64,000 nt of DNA from JACSRF01 sp964504445. GTDB lineage: Bacteria > Chloroflexota > Anaerolineae > Promineifilales > Promineifilaceae. Both the position numbers and the translations under genes were made by a program. This document shows, one piece after another, positions 1-9,115 of the stretch. The stretch is from contig CAZDEO010000019.1 of assembly GCA_964504445.1 (NCBI GenBank), forward strand, positions 1 to 64,000, written 5' to 3'. The stretch's first letter is position 1. The number at the start of each line of letters is the position of its first letter. The notes under the pieces are model-generated. The model was not told the origin of the DNA, did no database searches, and was given only the letters and a program-made list of their open reading frames with translations.

Positions 1-1852
1 CGGGTGGGGTAACGGGGTTAGTGGTGAATACGGCCGTGGTCCCCGCCGGGTTGCCAGACGCGCTTAAGGTCACCGGGTCACTGAAGCCCTGACTGGTGCC
101 AACCGTCACGCCATAGAGCGCATCGGTACCTACACATATGTCCTGAGAAGGCGGTTCAGCTGAGAGCGTAAAATCAGTAGAACCACACGCATCAAAGCGG
201 AAAGCACTAATCCACGTACTCCACTGGCTGGCGCCATTCCATTCACCAGTAAACCAGAAAGTACAGTCATCAATCGGATCAATAGCCATAGCCGAGTAAT
301 CGCCATATCGGTTGCTGCCATTAACGCCTGAACCATTTACCAGGGTATACTCGCCCTGGGGCATCGTTCCTAAGGGATCAGATTCCAGGCGGCCTGTATA
401 CCGGATAGAGGGGTAAATGGTCTGGCTAGATACGTTGTAAGCCAGGGCAATGTTACCAGAGCCATCCATGGCAATGCCGCCCATCCAACGATTGTCATTG
501 GTTGTGGGGGCATACGTGCCTTCCTGGTACAGCGTCCAGGGGCCAGCGCCGGTCTTGCGTAGTTCAAACCAGCGAATACCGCCAATATTGTTGCCAATAT
601 CGGTGACAAAGTTGCCCACCAATACCTCATGGGAACCGAAGTTGCGGTAACCCAGGCGGTTCATGATCACCTCACGCAGCGGGTCTAGAGAGCTGGTAGA
701 GCCTTGCGCCACTCCTGGCATACCCATGCAGTAAAAGGAAGTCAGGCCACAGAGAGTGGAGTCAAATTCGGCCGTGACAATGTCGGCAATTTTGATGAAC
801 GTCGAATTAGCTGGGGTAGTCCAGTTAACAGAAAAAGCCCAAATTTCTAGAAGATCATTGGTTGGATAACCCGGCACACTGTGGGCCTCAGTGTCTACGT
901 GCCGCATAATATAGTTGGCGGAGCCAGCAGGCGGGGGCATCATGCCGTCCAGGTCAGCCGGGGTCAAGGCCTCGAAGCCAAAGCCGGCCAATCCTGGCGC
1001 TGTGAAGCGCTGGGCGGTAGCCGGTGAGCCTGCCAGCATGGCGGCGCGGTTCAGGGCATAAATTGCTGGGCTGCTCTCGTTGGTGGTAGCGTAGTACGCA
1101 TCGGGCCATACGCCATATTTGGGGTAGTCGGGGAAGCTGGGCGTATTGAATTGATAGGAATAATATGCACCGGTGGGGTCTGGCGTTTGCGAGACGTAGG
1201 TGCACAGGGAGTTGCCCGGGCCAAATTCGCTGAGGAACCAGCGGTCGGCTAACTGATCATACAGAACGATAGGGTCGCCGTTTTCGGTGGCACAGCCACC
1301 CAAAGCCGAAAGGGAAAAGGTGGGAATGACCAAATTGCCTGTGGTTTTGTCAAAAATGGCCACGCGGGTGGCGTTGATCATTTGAATGTAATGGTCTTTG
1401 CCTACATCGCCTACCGTATCGGGCGGATTAAGAAAGGTGTATCCTTGACCCTCGAAATTGAATATGGGCGTATCAAAGCCATCAATTTGGGCGGCGGGCG
1501 CAGCTTCTTGCAAAGCCAATAGGGGATCGGGGCCGTTGGGCGGGTCGAAGTCGGTATCTGGCTGCGGCCCAAAATTCATGCGCGGATTGATCTCGCGGTC
1601 TAAAGTGGGCAGCACTTCGCTGGGCGGCAGGTCGCGGGCAGCCAGGGTAAAGACGGGATTTACTGGTTCGCTCACCCAGTGGGCGTCGTCCGGAGAATCT
1701 GGCGTGTCGTTGGGGGCTAACAAGTTTATGCCATCTGGACCACGCTGGCCCATTTGTTGCGCCGTGCCAGGTAAATCGGATGGCATGGAGATGACGATAC
1801 CCAAAAGGGTTAGGAGCAGGACCGCTCCAAAGAGTTTACGCATGTGTTTCAT
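1..1852 (-). CDS. Large secreted protein, 3' end cut by window edge
   Basis: About 617 residues are visible and the frame is open to the left edge. The protein begins MKHMRKLFGAVLLLTLLG, a classical Sec signal peptide, so it should be exported. The start at 1852 follows an AGGAGG at 1857-1862; an in-frame ATG at 1843 is a second option. The middle part is rich in Trp, Tyr, Asp and Asn, as in extracellular beta-rich proteins. The last visible residues (AEPPSQDICVGTDALYGVTV and onward) look like the start of an Ig/PKD-like repeat often found in secreted proteases and adhesins of this phylum. I do not recognise the catalytic family, if there is one. It is transcribed away from the sugar transporter genes next door but on the same strand. 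Confidence 0.75.
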   Translation of the reverse strand, partial: MKHMRKLFGAVLLLTLLGIVISMPSDLPGTAQQMGQRGPDGINLLAPNDTPDSPDDAHWVSEPVNPVFTLAARDLPPSEVLPTLDREINPRMNFGPQPDTDFDPPNGPDPLLALQEAAPAAQIDGFDTPIFNFEGQGYTFLNPPDTVGDVGKDHYIQMINATRVAIFDKTTGNLVIPTFSLSALGGCATENGDPIVLYDQLADRWFLSEFGPGNSLCTYVSQTPDPTGAYYSYQFNTPSFPDYPKYGVWPDAYYATTNESSPAIYALNRAAMLAGSPATAQRFTAPGLAGFGFEALTPADLDGMMPPPAGSANYIMRHVDTEAHSVPGYPTNDLLEIWAFSVNWTTPANSTFIKIADIVTAEFDSTLCGLTSFYCMGMPGVAQGSTSSLDPLREVIMNRLGYRNFGSHEVLVGNFVTDIGNNIGGIRWFELRKTGAGPWTLYQEGTYAPTTNDNRWMGGIAMDGSGNIALAYNVSSQTIYPSIRYTGRLESDPLGTMPQGEYTLVNGSGVNGSNRYGDYSAMAIDPIDDCTFWFTGEWNGASQWSTWISAFRFDACGSTDFTLSAEPPSQDICVGTDALYGVTVGTSQGFSDPVTLSASGNPAGTTAVFTTNPVTPP

Positions 1853-1912
1853 ATGTCCTCCTGTGACATAGAATGAGACGGGCTGCCAGCGGCAACCCTG
1901 GCGTCAGACGCC

Positions 1913-3196
1913 TTATGGTGTGCTACTCTGAAAATATTGGGTTGTGCGCTGCACGGCCGTTGCTGCTGCCTCGGCTACCGATACCTGGCCAAAAAAAGCC
2001 TGCTCAATATCCTGGCTGGCTGTATCTTCGATGACAGGCCAGTTGGCCGTTACCGGCACCGTGCGCACTGTGGCAATGGTGTCTAAAAATACATAACTGC
2101 GGGCGGGCGCTGCTTCTAGATCCAAAAATGCGGCTGACTCAGCGACCGTGCGCAGCGAGGGAACGGTGCGCCCAGTCCGGGCTACCAATTCCTGACCAAT
2201 AGTGGAGTTGGCAAACTCGATAAATTGCCAGGCAGCCTCCTTTTCCTTGCTTGTAGCAGACAGACAATAGCCGTCGCTGTGCAAGATACCAGCTTGCTGG
2301 ACACCGCGTGGCAAGGGCGCGACATCCCACACAAAATCGGTAATCGTCCGGTAAGTGGGGACGCCACGGCGGCTGTTAAAGTACATCGCCAGGGTCCCAT
2401 TGAGAAAACGACTTTCGTTGCCTTCAGCGCTTTGGGCCACAGCATCGGGCACAACGCCATGCACTGTTTGTAGTTCAACAAACCATTGCATGCCCACCTG
2501 GGCTGCCGGGCTATCCAGGGTTAGCCGCGTGGGGTTCTGCAGATCGTCCACCAGTTCGCCGCCAGCTTGCCAGATGAAGGGAGCCAGTCGGTTTAGGGAC
2601 GGTTCAATGCCTGCGCCATATTGGTCAGGACGGCCGTTGCCATCCACATCGATGGTCAAGCGCTGCGCTGCCAACAAAAAATCTCCCCACGTCCAATCAT
2701 CCGCCGGATAAGGCACACCGGCAGCGTCAAATAAATCCTGATTATAGTAAACAACCAGACTGGACATATTCTGCGGTACACACCATAACTCATCGGCAAA
2801 GCGAAAAGCTTCAATAACCGGCGCATAAAAATCCGCTTCATTGAGCAAAGCGCTCTCCGCTAAATAATCCCCTACAGGGTGCAAGCCACCCTGCTCAGCA
2901 AACGTGGCAAAGCGACGATAATTCAACAACATGACGTCTGGCGCAGCCCCCGCCGAAAAATCAGCGGCCAATCGCCGCCGGTATTCAGCCTGATCCGGCA
3001 CGTAACGCAGCTCTACCCGCACATCCGCTTGGGCCTCATGAAAAGCGGCAACCAAACTCTCATAAGCTGCCAACTCTTCCGGTCCGCCAAAAATCATGAA
3101 GGATACCAACGGTGTGTCATTGGGCCGGCAACCCATCCAGGCCAGACTCGTCAACAAAAGTAACAAGAATTTCAGGTGCAAAGTGCCAATCCTCAT
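1913..3196 (-). CDS. ABC transporter sugar-binding lipoprotein (family 1)
   Basis: A 427-residue solute-binding protein of the family 1 carbohydrate type. It has an N-terminal signal with a Cys at residue 23 (LAWMGC), a rather poor lipobox but in the right place for a lipoprotein anchor. Family features include FHEAQADVRVELRYV near residue 50, DVMLLNYRRFATFAEQG, YNQDLFDAAGVPYPADDWTW, and the C-terminal SKEKEAAWQFIEFANS. It would capture an oligosaccharide outside the membrane and hand it to the two permeases encoded just upstream (3200-4967). Its stop lies close to a secreted-protein gene on the same strand. The substrate cannot be told from sequence. Confidence 0.9.
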   Translation of the reverse strand: MRIGTLHLKFLLLLLTSLAWMGCRPNDTPLVSFMIFGGPEELAAYESLVAAFHEAQADVRVELRYVPDQAEYRRRLAADFSAGAAPDVMLLNYRRFATFAEQGGLHPVGDYLAESALLNEADFYAPVIEAFRFADELWCVPQNMSSLVVYYNQDLFDAAGVPYPADDWTWGDFLLAAQRLTIDVDGNGRPDQYGAGIEPSLNRLAPFIWQAGGELVDDLQNPTRLTLDSPAAQVGMQWFVELQTVHGVVPDAVAQSAEGNESRFLNGTLAMYFNSRRGVPTYRTITDFVWDVAPLPRGVQQAGILHSDGYCLSATSKEKEAAWQFIEFANSTIGQELVARTGRTVPSLRTVAESAAFLDLEAAPARSYVFLDTIATVRTVPVTANWPVIEDTASQDIEQAFFGQVSVAEAAATAVQRTTQYFQSSTP

Positions 3197-3199
3197 TTC

Positions 3200-4033
3200 C
3201 TATCCTTTATCCAATAGATCCGACAGCGCTTTATTGCTTAAAAACAATGGCTGCAAAAGCAAAAAGAGCAGCACCATCGGTAGGGTCACCACCACGGCGC
3301 CGGCCATCAACAACGACCAGTTTGTGGCGTCCAACTGCTTGAGAATTTGCAGGCCAACTGGTAACGTATAAGTGGCGGGGCGATATAAATACACCACCGG
3401 ATTGGTAAAATCGTTCCAATAAAGCGCAAAAGATAGCACCAACACGGCCGCGATTGTGGGGCGTGCCAGAGGCATGGCTATCTTGCGCCACGCAGTCCAG
3501 GCATCTGCACCTTCAACCCGCGCCGCTTCATAAAATTCATTCGGGTGGCGCTGAAAAGTCCAATAGAAAAGCAGCACCAACAGGGGACTGCCCGCGGCAA
3601 AAGATGGCAGCACCAACGACCAAATGGAGGTGAGCAGACCCAGCCAGCGCAGCAATTGGTACCGAAACAGCCAGACAGCCGGCGCTGGAACCATCAAAAG
3701 GGCAATGGCTACAATCAACAGGCGTTTGCGCCATGGCCCTTGTAATTGGGATAATCCAAAACCAGCTAATGAGGAAGTTAACAAGGTCATCGGAACAGCC
3801 ACCAACACAACCAGCAAAGAGTTGAGCGCATAACGCCCCATTGGTACCAGGCGAAAGATTTCAATATAGTTACTCCAGCGGGGATCGGTCGGCCACCATT
3901 CTACAGTATTGGGTGGCGGTAGGCCTATGGGTCGTAATGAAGCCACAATCATCCACCATAACGGCAAAATAAACAACAAAACAAAGCCCAATGACCCCGT
4001 GAAGTGAAGAACTTTGTAGAGTTTAGGCGGCAT
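3200..4033 (-). CDS. Carbohydrate ABC transporter permease, MalG type
   Basis: A 277-residue inner-membrane permease with about six hydrophobic segments, the first at residues 11-32. The cytoplasmic EAA loop that docks the ATPase is clear at residues 169-192 (EAARVEGADAWTAWRKIAMP). Its start overlaps the stop of the upstream MalF-type gene by 11 bases, and only 3 bases separate its stop from the start of the binding-protein gene, so the three genes form one operon. The matching ATP-binding subunit is not in the window; in this family one MsmK/UgpC-type ATPase encoded elsewhere often serves several permeases. Confidence 0.93.
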   Translation of the reverse strand: MPPKLYKVLHFTGSLGFVLLFILPLWWMIVASLRPIGLPPPNTVEWWPTDPRWSNYIEIFRLVPMGRYALNSLLVVLVAVPMTLLTSSLAGFGLSQLQGPWRKRLLIVAIALLMVPAPAVWLFRYQLLRWLGLLTSIWSLVLPSFAAGSPLLVLLFYWTFQRHPNEFYEAARVEGADAWTAWRKIAMPLARPTIAAVLVLSFALYWNDFTNPVVYLYRPATYTLPVGLQILKQLDATNWSLLMAGAVVVTLPMVLLFLLLQPLFLSNKALSDLLDKG

Positions 4034-4967
4034 GACTACGCTCGTCGAGGCCTACCAGGTTGATAATGCCCACCACCAATATGCCCGTCAGAATGTAAGA
4101 AACTACCAGCAACGCCGCTGCCAGGCCAAAATCAAAGAAGTCAAAAGCCAGTTCATACAAAAGAAGGGGCACATAGGTCGTGGCGTAGTATGGTCCGCCA
4201 TAGGTAATCACAAAGGATGCGATAAAGGTATTCTGTAAACTGACCACCAGATCGCGCAGGGTCAGCAGCAGCATCCAAGGAAGTAACAGGGGCAGCGTAA
4301 TGCGCCCGAAGATGTAAAGCGGTTCCGCCCCATCTACGCGGGCTGCCTCATAGTAGGCTTTGGGAATGGACCTGAGTCCAACTAAAAGCACGACCAGGCC
4401 CTCACCAATGGTGAAGAGCGCCATGAAAACAAAAGCCATGCGGGTGGGGCCAGGCTCTACCAACCACTGCGGCTGGGGCAGGCCAAGCCAACCCAAAACC
4501 AGATTGAGGGGGCCAAAGAGTGGATTGAGTATCCACAGCCAGAGCAATGCGTAGGCTCCTTCAGGAATGATGGTGGGCAAATAGATGGCCGATCGCGCAC
4601 TGCTAAAAAAGCGCCCCGCGCGCTGGAGCAGCAGGGCCATCCCTAAGGCGCCCAACAACCGCAATGGCACGGCAAGAAATAAAAACAACAGGGAGTTTCG
4701 CAATGAAAGCCGGGCCAGGGGCGAATCGAACAGGCGACGAAAGTTTTCCAGGCCAGCCCAGCGGGGTGGCTCAATGGCGTTATAGTGGGTGAAGGCGATG
4801 CCCATACTGACCAAGGCGGGCAAAGCCACCAGCAAGAGGGACCCTAGCAGAAAAGGGAGTATAAACAGCCAAATTTGGCCATTGTAGGTGGTGCATAACC
4901 AGGAAAACCACCGACGGTATGCAGGTAATGGAGCCATCGGATCTGCTGAGGGTGTTGGAGAATGCAT
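4023..4967 (-). CDS. Carbohydrate ABC transporter permease, MalF type
   Basis: A sugar permease with six predicted membrane segments and the EAA loop EAARVDGAEPLYIFGRITLP. The reading frame opens 12 codons earlier at a TTG (5003), but that stretch is made of an intergenic repeat word (TTGCAGGTTGCAAGTTCC), so I place the start at the ATG at 4967 (MHSPTPSADPM). An ATG at 4937 (MAPLPAYRRW) is also possible. The product pairs with the MalG-type permease downstream to form the membrane channel of a sugar importer. No clear Shine-Dalgarno is visible for any of the candidate starts. Confidence 0.9.
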   Translation of the reverse strand: MHSPTPSADPMAPLPAYRRWFSWLCTTYNGQIWLFILPFLLGSLLLVALPALVSMGIAFTHYNAIEPPRWAGLENFRRLFDSPLARLSLRNSLLFLFLAVPLRLLGALGMALLLQRAGRFFSSARSAIYLPTIIPEGAYALLWLWILNPLFGPLNLVLGWLGLPQPQWLVEPGPTRMAFVFMALFTIGEGLVVLLVGLRSIPKAYYEAARVDGAEPLYIFGRITLPLLLPWMLLLTLRDLVVSLQNTFIASFVITYGGPYYATTYVPLLLYELAFDFFDFGLAAALLVVSYILTGILVVGIINLVGLDERSHAA

Positions 4968-5093
4968 AAATGGATGGTGGATGGTGGAACTTGCAACCTG
5001 CAATCAGGATGGCAAGTTTATAGATGGGCCGAATTGTACTGAGAAGCATGGATGGGGTCAAGGTTAGGGGGTTCATGCTGTGTGCTGAACAAA

Positions 5094-5312
5094 CTATGGC
5101 TCTACCTGACGAACAAAAATTAGCTCCAGGCCTAAATCGCGAATGCGGTTGAGAATGGCGTGTAGGGCTGCCTGGTCTAGTGCCTGGCCTGTGATGACGG
5201 TGATGACGGTATCCTGCTCTAAAGTCGGGGTCACTGTCAGATCAGTAAACCAGCGGAACCAGCGTTCATCCAGGTGTCCTTTGATGCAGATTTGGTAGGT
5301 GTGGTTGTCCAT
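5094..5312 (-). CDS. Small conserved hypothetical protein (GHLDERW type)
   Basis: A 72-residue soluble protein starting MDNHTYQICIKGHLDERW. From memory it matches a small family common in Chloroflexota, whose members share a 'GHLD..W..WF..L' start and a 'DQAALHAILNRIRDLGLELI' end. The beta-strand, beta-strand, helix order suggests a small alpha/beta fold. Function is unknown. The frame opens earlier at 5375, but the start at 5312 fits the family and lies 10 bases after the stop of the upstream lipoprotein gene, which suggests co-transcription. There is no strong ribosome binding site, so translational coupling is plausible. Confidence 0.72.
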   Translation of the reverse strand: MDNHTYQICIKGHLDERWFRWFTDLTVTPTLEQDTVITVITGQALDQAALHAILNRIRDLGLELIFVRQVEP

Positions 5313-5322
5313 GACGGCCTTT

Positions 5323-5640
5323 TCAGTGGGACAGATGGTTTTTTTTCGTCTCGGCTTTGGGCGCGAGAACCTCATGGGAAGATGCTTTATGGAGCGTTGG
5401 ATGAGAGCGAAAGGTTATTGCTGCTCCCCAACCGAGGAGCAGCCCGCCTATGACCCCCACGGCCGTTCCCAAAAGCAAGCTCCCTAGACCACCCCGGAGA
5501 AAGCTGACCAGAAACAATTGTAGCACAAACTCCGGCACGACCGTTTCTCCCACAATTTGTACCGTACCAGGTTGGTAACAGGCTGCCAAAACCAGCAACA
5601 AGACAAGGATTAGAAAAAGAGACTTACTCAGGCGCTGCAT
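5323..5640 (-). CDS. Small membrane lipoprotein, unknown function
   Basis: A 105-residue protein. It starts MQRLSKSLFLILVLLLVLAAC, a lipoprotein signal with Cys at residue 21. A second hydrophobic, glycine-rich segment follows (GLGSLLLGTAVGVIGGLLLGW), then a basic tail. The start at 5640 is chosen over an upstream ATG (5724) because GGAGG sits 6 bases ahead of it and because the signal peptide begins there. It is adjacent to the small GHLDERW-type gene and downstream of the LuxR-type regulator, on the same strand. I do not recognise a family. Confidence 0.65.
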   Translation of the reverse strand: MQRLSKSLFLILVLLLVLAACYQPGTVQIVGETVVPEFVLQLFLVSFLRGGLGSLLLGTAVGVIGGLLLGWGAAITFRSHPTLHKASSHEVLAPKAETKKNHLSH

Positions 5641-5774
5641 GACGTCCTCCAGAAAACTATCATTGAATTTGCCCTCAGTATAGTTGGAAGACGGGAGTAG
5701 GTCGCCTATCAAAAGATAGGTCAAAGGTAGGTTGGGGGGCGGTGCGACAACCTGTAGTTTACGCGCAAAATCAC

Positions 5775-8441
5775 CTAGCTAACCAACCCCAATTCACGGG
5801 CGCGGGCCGCCGCCTGAACGCGGCTGTTAACGCCCAGCTTCTGCAAAATATTATGCACATGCCACTTCGCCGTGCCCACGCTAATCACCAATTCTGCAGC
5901 AATTTCGCGATTAGATAGACCAGCGCAAATTAGATGCAAGACGTTGATTTCCTGCTCACTCAGCGGTTCCACCAACTGAGTTTGGTCAACTGAATCAGGT
6001 TCTTCCACCTCAGAAACCATATCCAACAGCTTGTTAACCCATTCTGGCGCAAAGGAGCGCGCTAGCGGCAGTAGCTTGATCAACGGTTTGCCCTCGTCCA
6101 AAAAGATGCGCGCATATCCTTCTGGCGCAGCCAAGTGAATGGCCTGTTCCAACCAGTTCAGCGCCGTATCCTTTTCACCCTCAGCGTTATGATACAAGCT
6201 CAACAACAGCATGGCTTCCAAGCAGGATTGCCAATGCCCGGTCTCCCTGGCCTGGCGCACAATCGGCTGCAAAATTTCGGGCAACTGCGCCAATTCACCC
6301 GCTGTCAGCAAAATATGGGCCAGCGTCAGCTCCTCAAATTCTGGAAAGGGGGCGGTGCGGGCCATTTGGTAGGTAACGGCCCACTCCCTTGCCGCTGCTG
6401 ATTGCCCCAAGTAATGCTGGATGCGCACCAGATAAGCTGAGGCACGCAGAGACATGCGCGGCACGCCGTAAGCCTGGATAATTCCGTTAGCTTCCTGAGC
6501 GGCAGCCAGAGCGCCGGTTGTGTCTCCTTGGACTGCCCGCAGTCGCCCGGTAAACAGCAAGCCCCAGGTCAGATCATCCTGCAAACGGCCGTGCCGCGAA
6601 AGCGCCACACCCTTTTTCAAAAGCGTAGCGGCAGCAGGCAAATCATTACGCTCCAGAGCAATGCTGCCCAAAACAGACCACGCCAGCCCCAGCAGCGGAA
6701 GGTCATCCTCGCCAGCCAGGCGCACTGCTCGCTGGCACGTTGCTTCAGCCAGATGCAGTTGACCCTGGATGATTTGCAGCCGTGCCGCCGCACAGCAGGC
6801 ATTAACCACCAAATACAACACACCAGCTTGTTGGGCTACATCACTGGCTCGCAAATAACATTGAATTGCCTGCGTCGTCTGTCCGGCGATACGGTACGCC
6901 TGCCCCAGGCTGGCCCATGCCCGGGCATGCGCCAAATGGTTTTCCGGATCCAGCCGCGCCTGGGCGGTGGTGATTTGGGAAATGGCCTGCTGCACATCAC
7001 CCCGCACAGCAGCGATGGAACCCCGATACAAGGTTGCCAGGGCTAGCATTTGTGCCCTTTCTGGCGTCGCAGGTAGCTGTTGTAGGGATTTTTCCGCCTG
7101 GGTAATGCGTTCTTCCGCCAGACCCAGACGCCCCGAGGTAAACAAAACGCGAGAGGCGTCCAGACTTAGCTGCGGGCGGTTTTGCAAAGCGTGGGGTGGC
7201 AGCGCATTTAACCAGGTTGAGAACTGGGCGACATTGCCAATAGACCAGGTGGTACTTTGCTCCAGAGCACGTTGGATAACATCGGCGGCAAAGTCAGCAT
7301 CGCCGCTGGATAGGGCGTAATGCACGGCATCGAAACGCAGGTTATTGGCCTCACACCAACGGGCTGCCCGACGGCGTAGTTGGGCTATCTCTTGCAGAGA
7401 TAAATGACTGCGCAGGTAATCGGCAAAGAGGTGATGGTAGCGAAACCAGCGCCGCTCATCATCCAGGGGAACCAAGAAGAGATTGGCCTGTTCGAGTTGT
7501 TGTAAGATTTCCTGGCTGTCCACTCGCCCGGTGATGACCTGGCAAAGGGGTGCGTGAAACCGGTCGAGAACGGCCGTTTCCTGCAAAAAGCGGCGCATGC
7601 CGGCATCCTGCTGCCGCAACACCTCATCCACCAAATAATCTATGATGTAATGATGGCTGCCGCTAAAGGCCGTTATAAAATTGGTTATGTCGGTCTGGCA
7701 GGCATCATCATCTGGTATGTGGGCAAGGGCAATGGCGGCCAATTGCAGGCCGGCAATCCATCCTTCAGTACGTTCTTCCAGGGCATCAATGTTGGCCGCG
7801 GTCAACGCCAGACCCGTGGTTCGGTTCAGAAAGTCGGCCGCTTCATCCCGGCTGAAGCGTAAGTCAGCAGCGCGAATTTCGGTCATCTGGCCCCGAACCC
7901 GCCAGCGAGGCAGCGTCAGGGGCGGGTCTTCGCGGGTTATGAGTACCAAATGCAGGTTGGGCGGCGCGTGGTCCAACCAAAATTGCAGCGCGTCGTGAAT
8001 GGCGGGCAGGTAGATTTTGTGATAATCATCCAATACCAGGGTCAGGAAACGGCCGTTAGCCGTCTGCACAATCTCATTAAGCAGCAACGTCATCAACCTT
8101 TGCGGTTCAGGCATTTCAGACGCTTTTTGTAAATATTCTTTGGTGGCCGTCAGCGCACAGCCCGCTTTTTTCAACGCCGCCAGCAGATATAGGAAAAAGC
8201 GCATGAAATCATTGTCTTCCTCATCCAGAGACAGCCAGCCCAAAGCGACCTGGCCCGTTTCCACCATGGCAGGAATCCAGGCGGCGACGAGGGTGGTTTT
8301 GCCATACCCGGCCGGAGCGGATATCAGAGTCAATTTCCCAGCTAACCCCGTCTGAAGCTTTTCCATAAGGCGCGGGCGAGAAATGAGCGACGGCCGTACA
8401 GGCGGTAAATGCAGTTTCGTTTGCAGAATAATCTCTTCCAC
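5775..8441 (-). CDS. MalT/LuxR-family (LAL) ATP-binding transcriptional regulator
   Basis: An 888-residue regulator of the large ATP-binding LuxR (LAL/MalT, STAND) class. The N terminus reads ILQTKLHLPPVRPSLISRPRL, typical of the family, followed by the Walker A APAGYGKTTL and an NB-ARC-like module with LVLDDYHKI as Walker B. The middle ~400 residues are TPR-like helical repeats rich in Ala, Leu and Gln. The C terminus is a LuxR helix-turn-helix (LSEQEINVLHLICAGLSNRE through GVNSRVQAAARARELGL). The family binds an inducer through the TPR part, oligomerises on ATP, and activates transcription. I chose the GTG at 8441 because homologues start just before ILQTKL; the frame opens at a GTG at 8501. 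Its target could be the sugar transporter, but nothing in the sequence proves that. Confidence 0.9.
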   Translation of the reverse strand: MEEIILQTKLHLPPVRPSLISRPRLMEKLQTGLAGKLTLISAPAGYGKTTLVAAWIPAMVETGQVALGWLSLDEEDNDFMRFFLYLLAALKKAGCALTATKEYLQKASEMPEPQRLMTLLLNEIVQTANGRFLTLVLDDYHKIYLPAIHDALQFWLDHAPPNLHLVLITREDPPLTLPRWRVRGQMTEIRAADLRFSRDEAADFLNRTTGLALTAANIDALEERTEGWIAGLQLAAIALAHIPDDDACQTDITNFITAFSGSHHYIIDYLVDEVLRQQDAGMRRFLQETAVLDRFHAPLCQVITGRVDSQEILQQLEQANLFLVPLDDERRWFRYHHLFADYLRSHLSLQEIAQLRRRAARWCEANNLRFDAVHYALSSGDADFAADVIQRALEQSTTWSIGNVAQFSTWLNALPPHALQNRPQLSLDASRVLFTSGRLGLAEERITQAEKSLQQLPATPERAQMLALATLYRGSIAAVRGDVQQAISQITTAQARLDPENHLAHARAWASLGQAYRIAGQTTQAIQCYLRASDVAQQAGVLYLVVNACCAAARLQIIQGQLHLAEATCQRAVRLAGEDDLPLLGLAWSVLGSIALERNDLPAAATLLKKGVALSRHGRLQDDLTWGLLFTGRLRAVQGDTTGALAAAQEANGIIQAYGVPRMSLRASAYLVRIQHYLGQSAAAREWAVTYQMARTAPFPEFEELTLAHILLTAGELAQLPEILQPIVRQARETGHWQSCLEAMLLLSLYHNAEGEKDTALNWLEQAIHLAAPEGYARIFLDEGKPLIKLLPLARSFAPEWVNKLLDMVSEVEEPDSVDQTQLVEPLSEQEINVLHLICAGLSNREIAAELVISVGTAKWHVHNILQKLGVNSRVQAAARARELGLVS

Positions 8442-8589
8442 ACAGAAATTATAAGGGCAGATGGGAAAAGTGCGAAGGGGTCCATAGATTCCAGAGCCCA
8501 CCTAATTGAGGGCCAGCGCAACCTGCCCCATCAAATCTCATTCTACAGGCATCAACGACAGGCTTAATGAAAGGATAGCTGTATAAAAT

Positions 8590-8613
8590 TTTTGCACTGG
8601 GCGCCGTGCAAAA
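8590..8613. promoter_or_regulatory. Inverted repeat between LuxR-type regulator and plus-strand genes
   Basis: TTTTGCAC at 8590-8597 is matched by GTGCAAAA at 8606-8613 across an 8-base spacer. It lies in the 279-base divergent gap between the MalT-like gene (minus) and the membrane-protein gene (plus). The symmetry suits a dimeric DNA-binding protein or a small hairpin. No convincing -35/-10 pair could be fixed around it. Confidence 0.35.
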
Positions 8614-8720
8614 TGATTGTGGCAAGGGTGATCATTCTATCTACTGGGCTGCTGCTATCACCGGATCTTACTTATTAGCTACCGTAATGCGCAGATAAAC
8701 CAGCGAGAGGAGGAATAATT

Positions 8721-9089
8721 ATGCAACACAAATTGCTGAGCGGTTTTGGAGCCGGAACTGTGGTTGGCCTGGGAATGAGCATTATCTTCGTTCCTGCCAC
8801 TATCCTAGGGTGGCTGGGTTTTCTGGCGATTGGCGCCGCGTTTGGTCTGGCGGGCTTGTTGGTAGGCTGGATGGGTTGGCGGCGGGCTTGTCAAGACCGC
8901 CACGTGGCTTTACTTGGTTCTATCATTCCGTTAGCCAGTTTCTTGATGGTGGTGGATTCCCCGGCCCTTTCCTGGGCCATCCGCTTTTCAAATTGGGAGT
9001 TGGGGGGGTGGCTCGCGACCATTTGTCTCTGGTTTTTGATCAACCTCATGGGGGGGTGGTTGGCCGCAACGGCCGTCACCTGGCATTGA
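8721..9089 (+). CDS. Small four-helix membrane protein, unknown function
   Basis: A 122-residue protein that is almost entirely hydrophobic. There are about four membrane segments: residues 8-30, 32-50, 63-80 and 95-118. A basic and Cys-containing loop (GWRRACQDRH) lies between the second and third. A strong AGAGGAGGA site lies 7-8 bases before the ATG. It is followed 26 bases later by the FG-GAP membrane protein, so it is likely the first gene of a three-gene operon. It carries no family motif that I recognise. Confidence 0.7.
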   Translation: MQHKLLSGFGAGTVVGLGMSIIFVPATILGWLGFLAIGAAFGLAGLLVGWMGWRRACQDRHVALLGSIIPLASFLMVVDSPALSWAIRFSNWELGGWLATICLWFLINLMGGWLAATAVTWH

Positions 9090-9115
9090 CACAAAGGAAA
9101 ACCGGAAACCCCATA

